From: a virus
Length of the DNA: 37,653 nt
IMG/VR virus record: IMGVR_UViG_3300006847_000019
Coordinates: 1-37,653 of that record
Reading direction: 5' to 3' (one strand)
The translations under genes were made by a program, and so were the position numbers. Positions 22,201 through 29,805 of the stretch are shown piece by piece. The notes beneath the pieces were generated by a model, which worked only from the letters and a program-made list of their open reading frames with translations, was not told where the DNA came from and did no database searches. How positions within the stretch are numbered: position 1 is the first letter of the stretch; every line of letters begins with the position of its first letter.

Positions 22201-22775
22201 CACAGATGCGTTGGCGCGGCAGCAATACACGCCGTCCGTAGTGGACTCTCAACTTCCTTGCTCCTGAAGATGTGATCTAGCGGACCCTTGCACACCATAT
22301 TGATTCGTCCGTCAGTGCCTGACCGGTCAGAGCGTTTCGGTAGCTCTTGAGTGAACCCAAAGAACTCATCAAAGTCCCCGTTACCTGCGTCAACCGTCAG
22401 CCAGATAGGGTTGTGCTTGAACAGCAAGCCGTACAACGTGCTATACACATTCTGTCTGGACAACTCTCCGTCTATGTTCTCCACGGTGAATGTAGCTGTG
22501 GAGGCGGGGACGTTGGGGTCACGATCCCGCTTGCCGGAGACGACCGTGACACCATCCTGCCAACGGACACGATCGCTGATGTCAAGCCAGTTCCATGACC
22601 GCCAGTCTTCAGACAGGTTGGCACTCAACGCAATACGGCATTTGGTGCCTAGTCCGGTCGTTGGAAACGTTACAGTTCTATGTGATCCGACAAGCACAGG
22701 TACGAACGTATGTAGTGTGTCAGTGTAGCCGTAGGCTGCCCTCCACATTTCTTCCGCTGCTGGTTTGCTGACCAT
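19257..22775 (-). CDS. Large minor tail protein with tandem lectin-like domains, 1172 aa
   Basis: The largest gene of the window. The N-terminal 170 residues contain a tail-tip-like region (WRSWNWLDISDRVRW, TATFTVENIDGELSRQ). A LamG/concanavalin-like domain starts at THLWTLEEEASADQ near 190-400. A central tail-protein domain follows (about 410-690). The last 480 residues hold two similar beta domains that share RF(V/I)D-x-NN and K(A/G)W...EPS elements, so they are an internal duplication of a carbohydrate-binding-type domain. Such proteins bind the cell surface. The ATG at 22775 overlaps the previous stop (TGATG); an ATG four codons earlier is possible. Confidence 0.85.
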   Translation of the reverse strand: MVSKPAAEEMWRAAYGYTDTLHTFVPVLVGSHRTVTFPTTGLGTKCRIALSANLSEDWRSWNWLDISDRVRWQDGVTVVSGKRDRDPNVPASTATFTVENIDGELSRQNVYSTLYGLLFKHNPIWLTVDAGNGDFDEFFGFTQELPKRSDRSGTDGRINMVCKGPLDHIFRSKEVESPLRTACIAAAPTHLWTLEEEASADQAASALTDGVAMTQSGTIDWAASSTIVGAKPLPNLRSGSGTLTGALDQGIPGGAPGYAFDHNYIVSVVTNPEDFASGSATLFHIGTENQNSISGWDLNVTNTGTLQLISYDYSAIPVPTTQLTSAVIDGIFTEPKLISMTGELIDHTTGDAEFRILVNNVEVATVSLVQYTGNLMTGRLTASSASEALPLGFFMVHHLDYFDDGDYLRNVDEVPNADEIIAALTGHTGEMIHERIRRVCRQKNITFYTSAGVSQALGPQPIDTPINIIRDAEKIEGTVYEKEFGLAYKSLNEYYRQPVSLPLDIAEGHIVGELAPVDDTTKFYNQWTISRSGGSSSTQQKDGGISANEETFANQETLNLENDVQTAWLASYRANRDASEADRWPSVKILLEKNPELILTYQAMPYGARVTVDNMKTRWGVIALDLIVEGKVVFFNSKQYQVTLNSSDATIHRIGEVEGDQSLDSNSLFLNAALDETVRLKETFDRDNIVGAWNDPDIGPSWSQTGSGTGSISVTDGVGVQSITSGTGSMTSVLANSQLNSSILADFRCTVLPNVNNVECKVILRFVDANNLIDARVFARSSNDCTIAIRQIVAGVETVSAFPVVAGVAATDWIRILVVAQGSFFAAKAWNRDTAIEPSTWTVQMVTTHLTAGATHLEELLGGGFTGPYPTIINWDNVYEPGTLEVISTDAHERVTTDADDFPVDINILGEQITAVSVGEIGFDLFGRTAVDTWSTSDSGIAIVSLGGAGTDYDVNGGTGKQLLTSVNVMRHSVYALQSGLEPTAYHNIEFYVDVKISVTPTGNAISCWLTHRFIDVDNYYDIALLFNTDLSVNMVAGIRAGGTHTLLSGNGLQTGIGNFTVGQFWRMQMRVMGNLISGKGWEVSTMVEPSEYQVSGDPSLSEGLAHPIGSDFALQSRLEPGNTNINPTVEWDNLHIINPQRLAVHRHINDVERAHPKGRQVTAYDPFILGL

Positions 22776-23293
22776 CACTCGCCCCATTTAACCCAGCAAA
22801 TACCATTGACAGCTGAACCCATGTGCGTGCGGACCCTTAGGAATCGTCCTGTGTCCACCACAGGCGCAGTGTGTGGAAGCCATGTCTCCTTATATGTGGT
22901 ACCACCAAACGCCGTGGTGCAGTTGGCAGGCAGCTCGATCTCATCATGGCTACGTGAGGCGGTTGTGGCGCCTTCGGCGGTAAACGTGTAGCCGGTAGCG
23001 CCAGTGCCGAGCGTCACAAGGGAGGCAGGCAAATCAGGGTCAAGTGGCTGCACTCCTGACGCAATGTGGGCCGTGCCGGTTGTTGCAGCCACATCAGTGT
23101 CAAGCAATTCAATTTTAGAAGCCGCACTAGGAGCGGCGTCCAGCCTGTATCCCCATTCAAGGATGTACAGCTTACGCGTTGAAGGCACAGCGATTTGCAG
23201 TTGCGTCCTGAGGTTGGTTGTGAATGCCACAGGAACGAATGCCGCTGTTGTCACCATCCCGTGATTGTATGCGACGTAACGATGTCCGAACAT
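22775..23293 (-). CDS. Minor tail protein, 172 aa
   Basis: Located directly after the tape measure, where distal tail proteins normally lie. The sequence is beta-rich and Thr/Ala-rich (AAFVPVAFTTNLRTQLQIAV in segments, LYILEWGYRL, DTGRFLRVRTHMGSAVNG), as in jelly-roll tail or decoration proteins. No named family could be assigned. The start has GAGGG 5 nt before the ATG, just after the tape measure stop. The role is inferred from position. Confidence 0.75.
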   Translation of the reverse strand: MFGHRYVAYNHGMVTTAAFVPVAFTTNLRTQLQIAVPSTRKLYILEWGYRLDAAPSAASKIELLDTDVAATTGTAHIASGVQPLDPDLPASLVTLGTGATGYTFTAEGATTASRSHDEIELPANCTTAFGGTTYKETWLPHTAPVVDTGRFLRVRTHMGSAVNGICWVKWGE

Positions 23294-23304
23294 GATTGCC
23301 CTCA

Positions 23305-25512
23305 CTAGTTGGTGTTCAAGTTGGTAACGTCCCCGCCACCTTCTGTGTCAATGATTTTCTTGAAGAACGACACGAACTCTCGTTCAGCCCCTTGGATATT
23401 CAAGTTCACATCCACTTGCAGGGGACCTGACATCCCCATCCCCATACCGGTTCCCTGTGCCAGCTCAGCGGCTTTACCGCGTGATTCAACGCTGTTGTAA
23501 ACACGTCCCGAGGCACCAAGGTTGACCAGTTCCGGTTGCCCATGCTCACCTGCCACAACCCAACCTGAGCCGTAACCGCCTGACTGTCTTCCACCTACAC
23601 CTGATTGGAATTCATCACTAATGGCAATAGCGCGACCCTTCTCCCGATAGGTCACAGTCACTGTTGCGCTGTAATTCTTGGCGAACGCGTCTCCTGCTGC
23701 CGTAGCATTTCTGAAACCTGTTTCCAGTTCGGCTATTTGCCTCTCAGTCAATCCTGCTGCTGTCAGCGCTGCTTTCATGGCGGGAGTAAGCTTCCCATCA
23801 AACTTCCCTTGTGCGTCAGACACAGCACCTGACAATTCAATGCCTGCCTTGGCTAGTTCAATCGTGGCATCCTTCACCTCTTGGGAAGTCTTACCATGTT
23901 TCTCGGTTGCCTCTTTAAGCTCTTTTTGTTTCTCAGCAAGGTTTTGTTGAGCATCGATCAATGCAAACAATGGATCACTCTGCGCGCGCAACGCATCGTG
24001 CAAATCCTTGAGGGCAATTACCTGACCCTGAATCTGTGTCTTGGCTTCCGATGTCTTACGGTTGGCTTTCTCTTGTGCAGCCGCGTATTGTGGTAGACCA
24101 GCTATCAAATCCTCTGTAGTGACACCAGATTCCTTGCCCATCTCAGCTAACAGCTTGAATGCAGCGGCAGCCTCTTGGGTCTTGCCGTCCTCAACCAATT
24201 TCGCCATGGCAGCATCAACAGCGGCAATACGTTCACGAGCATGGCCAAAGCTGCTGTCTCCCAAGGCATCAGATAGCCCTAGGAACCCTTCGATAGCCTC
24301 GGCGGTATCGTCGGGGATGTCGGCAAATCCGTCATCATGCAGCAGTACCAGAGCGCGCTTAAGTTGCTCGGCATCCTTGCCAAGCACGCGTGCGGCTTCC
24401 CCCGTCAGCTCTCCATCCTTGCCCAACTTCTCAAGGTTGGCAGCCAGTTCCTCAACTTGAGGGTTCAATTGGGTGCCGAATACCGCGCTTGCTATCTGTC
24501 CGGCTATCGCCAACGCTCCTATGACCCCTGCCGTTTTTCCTGCTGTGGCAGCCATCTTGCCCATTTTGCTGTCGGCATCAGGGAGGCTGGTGCGGATTTC
24601 TCGGAACGCATCAACAGCGGCAACCAATTTGGGTGCAAGGAATATGAAGGCTGCGCCTAGCCCAAGCACAACCGCCGTGGTTGTCTGAACGGGACCAGGC
24701 AAACCGCTGAAGACATCAGCCACCCTGCCCCCAACCTGAGCGACTTCCGCCAGTAGAGGGAGGAACGCTTGCCCAATCTTTGCTTGCGCCTCTTCGATTT
24801 GTGCGTTAGCCACTCGCTGAGCATTTGCATATTGATCCGTTGTGTCTTTGAAATCGCCTGCTGAGTCGGCAGTTTGCTTTATCAGCAAGTTGACTCGTGC
24901 GAGCATCTTGTCTTGGTTGGTCAGTTGGGAAACTGATTCCTTGCCTGACTCGGCCAACGCCTGTTGCTCAACAGCGGCAGCCTGAAGGCCAACGCCGTAT
25001 TTCTCGATGGGGTCAGCCTCACCACGCAAAGCAGCCTGTATGTCCTGTAAAACCGTTGCTACGTCTTGATTGAACACTGACCCCATGTCAGCCGCACGTT
25101 CTGTTAGCAACAGCGTGAGGCGAGCTACCTCGTTCATTTCCAGGCCAACGTTTTTCAAGCTGGCACCAATAGGCACGGCCATTTGATTGAATGCTCGCTG
25201 GCTCAAACCATATGCATTAGCCTGTTCGTCCCCCCATTCGTTGATAACGTCGGCACTGTCTCCAAAGATTTTGTTGACAGCGTTCATGGATTCGCCTAGG
25301 TCGGTTGCGGCAACCCTGGCGGATACAAAGCTGTTCCTGGCGACATCACCAATTTGACCGATGATGTCGGCAGAGAGAATCCCGCGTGCTGTAGTGCCAA
25401 TGCCGTTGATACTGTCAGCCGCTTTGGTGCCCTCTTTTTGAACGCTCTTAAGGGCCGTATTGGCCTTTTCTTCGCCACTGGTTACAACTGTGATTTCAAC
25501 CTCATTGGACAT
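23305..25512 (-). CDS. Tape measure protein, 735 aa
   Basis: The long alpha-helical protein that sets tail length. The N-terminus shows the phage tape-measure pattern (a strand SNEVEITVV, then helices through VARNSFVSARVAATDLGESMNAVNKIFG and so on). A hydrophobic segment (VVLGLGAAFIFLAPKLVAAV, about 285-305) is the usual membrane-interacting part. Long Ala/Lys/Glu/Gln-rich coiled regions follow (residues 430-590). By the usual rule of about 1.5 angstrom per residue the tail would be near 110 nm. It follows the chaperone gene by 20 nt with GGAGG upstream. Confidence 0.93.
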   Translation of the reverse strand: MSNEVEITVVTSGEEKANTALKSVQKEGTKAADSINGIGTTARGILSADIIGQIGDVARNSFVSARVAATDLGESMNAVNKIFGDSADVINEWGDEQANAYGLSQRAFNQMAVPIGASLKNVGLEMNEVARLTLLLTERAADMGSVFNQDVATVLQDIQAALRGEADPIEKYGVGLQAAAVEQQALAESGKESVSQLTNQDKMLARVNLLIKQTADSAGDFKDTTDQYANAQRVANAQIEEAQAKIGQAFLPLLAEVAQVGGRVADVFSGLPGPVQTTTAVVLGLGAAFIFLAPKLVAAVDAFREIRTSLPDADSKMGKMAATAGKTAGVIGALAIAGQIASAVFGTQLNPQVEELAANLEKLGKDGELTGEAARVLGKDAEQLKRALVLLHDDGFADIPDDTAEAIEGFLGLSDALGDSSFGHARERIAAVDAAMAKLVEDGKTQEAAAAFKLLAEMGKESGVTTEDLIAGLPQYAAAQEKANRKTSEAKTQIQGQVIALKDLHDALRAQSDPLFALIDAQQNLAEKQKELKEATEKHGKTSQEVKDATIELAKAGIELSGAVSDAQGKFDGKLTPAMKAALTAAGLTERQIAELETGFRNATAAGDAFAKNYSATVTVTYREKGRAIAISDEFQSGVGGRQSGGYGSGWVVAGEHGQPELVNLGASGRVYNSVESRGKAAELAQGTGMGMGMSGPLQVDVNLNIQGAEREFVSFFKKIIDTEGGGDVTNLNTN

Positions 25513-25531
25513 CTCTCTGCCGACCTCCCTT

Positions 25532-25945
25532 CTAGTTTCCGTCGTTGGTAATCATCGGAATGTCTTTGGTATCTTTGATTTTCCATGACAGACCGGTTAC
25601 AGTCTCTATCCAACCGAGTATCACCAGTAGCATGAAATTCCCATCCAGTGAACGGATTCCCTCCGCCGTTGCTGGTACGGGTATCTTTTCCCCTGTGGGT
25701 ACGCCGTGCTCATCCAACACTTGGACTTCGGCGTTCCATCGCTTTAGGCAGAGAGCGAATGCATTGAATACGCGGACCAGTCGTTTGACATCGTCCTCAG
25801 TCATGCTGCCCGAATCTATTCCACCCATGAGCATCATGTCGCCAATTGCCTCTATGGGTGGCCTTCCCATCCAAACCTCAAAACCTTCTAGAGATGGATG
25901 GGAGAAGGAAAGCGGGACAACATCTGTAGGTACCAGGAAACCCAT
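25532..25945 (-). CDS. Tail assembly chaperone, 137 aa
   Basis: It occupies the place of the gpG-type tail chaperone, between the tail tube genes and the tape measure. The sequence is acidic and helical (SHPSLEGFEVWMGRP, EDDVKRLVRVFNAFALCLKRWN in segments, FMLLVILGWIETVTGLSW). It starts at an ATG 5 nt after the previous stop with GGACG upstream; the frame opens much further but only over the tail gene. Only 20 nt separate it from the tape measure, so the usual frameshifted second chaperone (gpGT) seems absent. Confidence 0.75.
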   Translation of the reverse strand: MGFLVPTDVVPLSFSHPSLEGFEVWMGRPPIEAIGDMMLMGGIDSGSMTEDDVKRLVRVFNAFALCLKRWNAEVQVLDEHGVPTGEKIPVPATAEGIRSLDGNFMLLVILGWIETVTGLSWKIKDTKDIPMITNDGN

Positions 25946-25949
25946 CTCA

Positions 25950-26369
25950 TCACGTCCAGGTGGGCACGATGCCGTTGGCGAGTACGCCAGGCACAGACCA
26001 AGTGAATTCGCCTGTCTGTGGACGCGCCAGGGAGTAATCCGTGAGCAGCACCGAAGTTTGAGGGGTAACTCCCAACGTCTGGCCGGACACCACCAAAGCA
26101 ATCTCACGCGCCACAGAAGTTGACGAAACGGTCCTGAATACGGTGTGCGATGCGTTGGCAGCATCGTTGAAAACGCCGTTCCACGTAAAGCTCATGTCCG
26201 CCAGCAGAAGCAACCGCTCCATGGCTGACCGGTCGATTCCCGTTGTGTCCTGCACACCCCTGGGAGTGGCGAAGTTCATGTTGGTGATGTCATTCCGAAT
26301 GTCCCGTAGGGTTCCGGTAGCGTCGTCGATGTCCATCGTGGTCCATGCAAGACCAGACTCTTTTGCCAT
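25950..26369 (-). CDS. Tail tube-type protein 2 (short paralog), 139 aa
   Basis: The start MAKESGL is identical to that of the 253-aa tail protein gene, and the body aligns with it (LTW...FN...H...T, then a strand TDYSLARPQTGEFTWSVPGVLANGIVPTW that matches its SNYDGTREANGNFPFAIQVLGN). It lacks the C-terminal 100-residue extension of the larger copy. Tail tube proteins polymerise into the tail shaft. AAGGAG lies 9 nt before the ATG. Which of the two copies is the main tube protein cannot be decided. Confidence 0.8.
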   Translation of the reverse strand: MAKESGLAWTTMDIDDATGTLRDIRNDITNMNFATPRGVQDTTGIDRSAMERLLLLADMSFTWNGVFNDAANASHTVFRTVSSTSVAREIALVVSGQTLGVTPQTSVLLTDYSLARPQTGEFTWSVPGVLANGIVPTWT

Positions 26370-26374
26370 TGTGG

Positions 26375-26590
26375 TTACTCCTTTTCCTTGACAGTTACCG
26401 TGACGCTGGAAAGCGCTTTCACAACATCAATTACCTCTGTCCCGCTGTAGTGTTCTACGTAGATCTCAGGAAGCCCTGCCTTGGCCATATCAATATCGAT
26501 GACCACACGCTTGATGCTGTGCGGATCACCGATGTTTAACGCTCGCAAGGCATCGGCCAACTCCTGACCTACGGCTGAATTCTTCGCCAT
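26375..26590 (-). CDS. Hypothetical 71-aa protein between tail genes
   Basis: A small alpha/beta protein (VGQELADALRALNIG, IKRVVIDIDMA, EVIDVVKALSSVTVTVKEKE) with no family recognised. It starts 1 nt after the previous stop, and GGGG lies 5 nt before the ATG. It sits between the 160-aa tail gene and the second tail-tube gene, so it is probably a tail accessory or assembly factor. Confidence 0.72.
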   Translation of the reverse strand: MAKNSAVGQELADALRALNIGDPHSIKRVVIDIDMAKAGLPEIYVEHYSGTEVIDVVKALSSVTVTVKEKE

Positions 26591-26591
26591 C

Positions 26592-27074
26592 TCATCCCCT
26601 GTTGAATATTTTCGCGACCATGTCTTGATGGGTCGAGCAATCGTCAACCCAATCTTCTGCCCGAACATGCTTGTACGTTTGAATACCCTGAGGGTTGCCT
26701 CTCCAATCCCCGCCTCTGACAATGAAATTCTCGGGACGTTGCAGTGAAACCTGATGGGGTATAAAGCATTTCTGCCCTGGTGGGAAATGGAATGTCACAA
26801 TAGGACCAGCCTGCACGAATGTGAACGAGCGTCCCGACTTCATCCGAATCCATTCCGCCGTGCTGGCGCCCTTGACCGTGCTCACGTCTAGTGGAGTGGA
26901 CCAACCCTTCAGATAGTTGGGACACTCGGCCTGATGGCACGTGACACGCTTAAAGTGTGTCGTGATCGGAGACTCGATGCCATACGTCTTGTAGAAGTGT
27001 GCTGGCGCGGCAGGCTCCACACGACTGATCGGTCGTTGTCCTGTAATTTGTTGTAGCACCATTCTTTGCGCCAT
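26592..27074 (-). CDS. Hypothetical 160-aa tail-region protein with cysteines
   Basis: Contains HFKRVTCHQAECPNYLKGW near the middle (two Cys plus His, possibly metal-binding), a beta-rich part (SFTFVQAGPIVTFHFPPGQKC) and a C-terminal half with GGDWRGNP and WVDDCSTHQDMVAKIFN. I associate this pattern with actinophage tail-region genes but cannot name a function. Its ATG overlaps the stop of the major tail gene (TGATG). Confidence 0.78.
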   Translation of the reverse strand: MAQRMVLQQITGQRPISRVEPAAPAHFYKTYGIESPITTHFKRVTCHQAECPNYLKGWSTPLDVSTVKGASTAEWIRMKSGRSFTFVQAGPIVTFHFPPGQKCFIPHQVSLQRPENFIVRGGDWRGNPQGIQTYKHVRAEDWVDDCSTHQDMVAKIFNRG

Positions 27075-27835
27075 CACGGCACCACCGTAGCGACAAGGTT
27101 CTTCAAGACAAACACAGCTATTGTCAAGCTGCTGAACGTGCCGGTTATGTTGATGCGCAACCACCTTTCAATGGATTCAGTACGTGACGTCTGAATACGC
27201 TGTGATCCTGGCGCGGTTGTGATCTGAGCGAATGCCCCACCTGTCACATTGGTGTATGCATCGCCTGCTCCGTTGTCCTGTGAGTGTTGAATGGTCACGG
27301 TGGCATTGGCTCCGGTGAACGCGTTCACCTGAAGATAGGCCTGTAGGCCAAAAGCCGTTGTCCCGATTGCTGCGCCGTAATCGAGCCCAGTACCGGCACC
27401 AGTACCGCTGAAGACATCCAATCCGGCCGTCAATTGGTCCGTCCATTCAAGGCCAAATTGGTTTCCCAGCACCTGAATAGCGAAAGGAAAGTTGCCGTTA
27501 GCCTCTCGGGTACCGTCATAATTCGATTGCTTGCCGACAATGCAAGCGGCTGACCCTCCAAGCACTGGACGGTGGACCCACGACCCGACACGGTCGGTAT
27601 ACGGAAGCGTTGACAATGTCTTGTGCGACTGTCCCAAGGCAGGGTTGAACCATGACTGCCAGGTGAGTGATCCGTCTCTACCTCCGCCTATCCTTTCATG
27701 TGCAAGGCGGTTGATGCCTGCCACAGGTAGGACTGTGGTCAACCCGCCTTTGATGCTTTGCGCCGAACCGGTGTCCCCTGACAGGTCTACTCCGTCGAAG
27801 TAAAACTCTTGTCCTAGACCGGATTCCTTCGCCAT
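27074..27835 (-). CDS. Major tail protein-like protein 1, 253 aa
   Basis: Tail tube candidate: N-terminus MAKESGLGQEFYFDGVDL, a beta-rich core (GSLTWQSWFNPALGQSHKTL, NGNFPFAIQVLGNQFGLEW) and a C-terminal 100-residue Gly/Thr-rich extension (FSGTGAGTGL...ERWLRINITGTFS) that resembles an immunoglobulin-like or decoration domain. It follows the tail terminator gene with a strong AGGAGG site. The shorter gene at 25950-26369 begins with the same seven residues and aligns over the core, so the two are paralogs. Confidence 0.8.
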   Translation of the reverse strand: MAKESGLGQEFYFDGVDLSGDTGSAQSIKGGLTTVLPVAGINRLAHERIGGGRDGSLTWQSWFNPALGQSHKTLSTLPYTDRVGSWVHRPVLGGSAACIVGKQSNYDGTREANGNFPFAIQVLGNQFGLEWTDQLTAGLDVFSGTGAGTGLDYGAAIGTTAFGLQAYLQVNAFTGANATVTIQHSQDNGAGDAYTNVTGGAFAQITTAPGSQRIQTSRTESIERWLRINITGTFSSLTIAVFVLKNLVATVVP

Positions 27836-27848
27836 TAGCTTTCACCTC

Positions 27849-28325
27849 CTACGGAGCTTGCTCGAACAAATCATTTATGACGCATGGAACCGTAATCGTC
27901 ATGGTGCGGTATATCGTATTGTTAAGAGTCACATATCCAGCCAGTGATTCGAGTGCAAACCCATGCGCACCAAGCAAATCCACGTTCGATATCAAACCAT
28001 CCAATGTGAAATCACTTGAGTAGGCAGCCATCAAGGCACTGGTAGCTTTGGTTATATTTGGGTCTATCATGTCCAGTGGTTCTGAAAGCATGCTCGTGTA
28101 AATGCGTACGTTCATCACCACCAAACCGCTTGTCTTGTTCAGTCCACTTCTAGCTGGTACCGGTCGAATGCGTTGCTGCCATACGGCAGCGGTTATACGG
28201 TGCCCTGGTGGGTTCTTTGGTTCATGCCCATTGACAGCGTCAAAATATCCGCTTGCCAGAGCATGGCTCAACACAGCGTCTATGAGCGTGTCAATGATTG
28301 TTTCAAGATGGCTTGGTTGCGTCAT
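27849..28325 (-). CDS. Tail terminator-like protein, 158 aa
   Basis: Position between the neck protein and the tail tube suits a tail terminator. The sequence has an N-terminal helix (TIIDTLIDAVLSHALASGYF), a strand-rich middle (GHRITAAVWQQRIRPV, GLVVMNVRIYTSML) and a helix with the DPNITKATSALMAAYSSDF pattern followed by strands (YVTLNNTIYRTMTITVPCVI). Its fold fits the lambda gpU-type terminator layout. The ATG overlaps the previous stop (ATGA). Assigned from layout and order. Confidence 0.7.
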   Translation of the reverse strand: MTQPSHLETIIDTLIDAVLSHALASGYFDAVNGHEPKNPPGHRITAAVWQQRIRPVPARSGLNKTSGLVVMNVRIYTSMLSEPLDMIDPNITKATSALMAAYSSDFTLDGLISNVDLLGAHGFALESLAGYVTLNNTIYRTMTITVPCVINDLFEQAP

Positions 28326-28711
28326 CGGTTCAGCCTGTCTACGTGTTGTGAGAACACTTTCGCTGCAATGTCTATTGCGACTTTTCGAATGTCCTGAAGC
28401 ACCAACCGAAACGAGTGGTACCCCTTGAACCTGGTGGACTGATTTCTACTTGACACACCCTCAAGCCATCCACCGTAAACAACATTGTCATCATGCACAT
28501 GCCAATCCTTGCCCTGGCGTTCTTTTTGGATATGTGACCTGTAGTACCCCGTAGGATTCTTCAGCACTCGATCCAATTGGATGTGCATGAGGTCAACTGC
28601 CTCTTGAGCTACCGCCTCCTTAGCGTCCTGCGCGGCAGCATCCATCCACGCGTTTAGGTTGGCACCAAAGAACGGTCCCTTCAGCTTCGCGGTAACATTG
28701 ATGTTAGGCAT
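28322..28711 (-). CDS. HK97 gp10-like neck protein, 129 aa
   Basis: A helical N-terminus (WMDAAAQDAKEAVAQEAVDLMHIQL) is followed by the strand pattern GYYRSHIQKE...VVYGGWLEGVSSRN and a C-terminal helix, resembling the HK97 gp10/Neck1 family that joins head and tail. The ATG overlaps the stop of the adaptor gene (TGATG), so they are translationally coupled. Order in the genome (adaptor, neck, terminator, tail tube) supports the call. Confidence 0.78.
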   Translation of the reverse strand: MPNINVTAKLKGPFFGANLNAWMDAAAQDAKEAVAQEAVDLMHIQLDRVLKNPTGYYRSHIQKERQGKDWHVHDDNVVYGGWLEGVSSRNQSTRFKGYHSFRLVLQDIRKVAIDIAAKVFSQHVDRLNR

Positions 28712-29748
28712 CAGATAGCTCCCGTCCGGAGCTTACGACCATAAGCGCTGTAAGCCTTCTCACACAGATCTCTCAAGGCTTTGTTGTCGAACGTCTCCGG
28801 TACGTAACTAGCCGACCCTAAGCGCGTATCCGCTAGGGCAAGCGCCAAAGAATATTCCGTGACCAATCCAGGAAAGGATTGACACACGATCGCCGTTGCG
28901 CTGCTGTGTGATGCCGCTGTAGTGCCCAGAAAAGCCCTGACGATGGTCAGGGTACGGGGAGCGTAGATATCCGCCGTAGGGGCTGTGTGAGCGGCTAGCG
29001 TGGTGCCATCCCAAGCGCGCTTAACGATGAGAGTGTTACCCGCGATATCAACGATTTTCATACGCTCAGCGTCGATGAGAATTATTTCATCCACGAAGAA
29101 GGCTGCGCCGTTCTGCACCACGACGGACTCACTGTTTTGGCGAGCGTCAAGGGATGTTTGAAGGTTCTGTGTGGTGTCCAGCATGCTTTTATTGGTGACC
29201 AAGATTCGCTCATTGTCGATTTTCATGATCGCACCAACGCCGACGCTGCCAGAGTCGGTAACCTGAAGCGAGGTCACAGAGCCGTTGATGAGCTGAGCTG
29301 TAGCACCAGCGGGAGTTGTCGTGTTCTGGTACCCGTATAGTGCCTCAACTTCTATTGCCTGCTGGAATGTCGAGCCAGACGAAAAAGCCGAAGAGGTCGA
29401 TAGGTCGATTTCAATTCGGTTGTAGGGTGGCTCTGACTTGTCGTCACCACGCCGAAGCTTGATATCAGCAACGGGTATCGTGTTACCACCTGCCGTAAGG
29501 GACACGACTTCAATCACTTCGTTGTCCCCTAGGTCAAGCTCCCACGTAGCGCTGAGTGAGTAGTTAGGCCAATCGAACTTACGCGTGGCTACCTCGGGGT
29601 AGAAGCGTCGCTTCAAATCCCCTTCCACAGTGCGTGCTGATGCCTCTAGAGCACGGTCTATCCTGGCGTTGGAAAACAAGGCATCCTTGAAATCGACAGC
29701 CTCTCTGACCGCTTCACGGGTAGCGTAAACGGGAGTGGAAATCGTCAT
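28711..29748 (-). CDS. Head-tail adaptor with extra beta repeats, 345 aa
   Basis: The N-terminal 60 residues (REAVREAVDFKDALFSNARIDRALEASARTVEGDLKR in segments) are the helical start of gp6/gp15-type connectors that sit below the portal. The central part is unusual: two related beta motifs of the form MKIDNERILVTN and ILIDAERMKIVD, each followed by Asp/Trp-Gly loops. The C-terminus (LRDLCEKAYSAYGRKL) returns to helix. At 345 residues it is much longer than the usual 100-130. A copy of a 24-bp repeat lies just upstream of the gene. Only a weak ribosome site is seen. Confidence 0.78.
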   Translation of the reverse strand: MTISTPVYATREAVREAVDFKDALFSNARIDRALEASARTVEGDLKRRFYPEVATRKFDWPNYSLSATWELDLGDNEVIEVVSLTAGGNTIPVADIKLRRGDDKSEPPYNRIEIDLSTSSAFSSGSTFQQAIEVEALYGYQNTTTPAGATAQLINGSVTSLQVTDSGSVGVGAIMKIDNERILVTNKSMLDTTQNLQTSLDARQNSESVVVQNGAAFFVDEIILIDAERMKIVDIAGNTLIVKRAWDGTTLAAHTAPTADIYAPRTLTIVRAFLGTTAASHSSATAIVCQSFPGLVTEYSLALALADTRLGSASYVPETFDNKALRDLCEKAYSAYGRKLRTGAI

Positions 29749-29781
29749 TTCTTAGTCTGCTTTCTGACTAGACGGATATTT

Positions 29782-29805
29782 AATTGTAAAGAAAGTTTTG
29801 TTTAC
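29782..29805. repeat. 24-bp intergenic repeat, copy B
   Basis: GTAAAGAAAGTTTTGTTTAC plus flanking AATT is an imperfect palindrome (8 of 10 half-site positions match). An almost identical copy (1 difference) lies at 37047-37070. This copy overlaps the stop of the DUF4082-like gene and the gap before the adaptor gene. Role unknown; operator or processing site possible. Confidence 0.75.

Noticed and set aside
26165-27164. Upstream extensions of several late genes to earlier start codons (for example to 27164)
   Set aside because: They only overlap the preceding genes, lack ribosome sites, and give compositions unlike the gene bodies.
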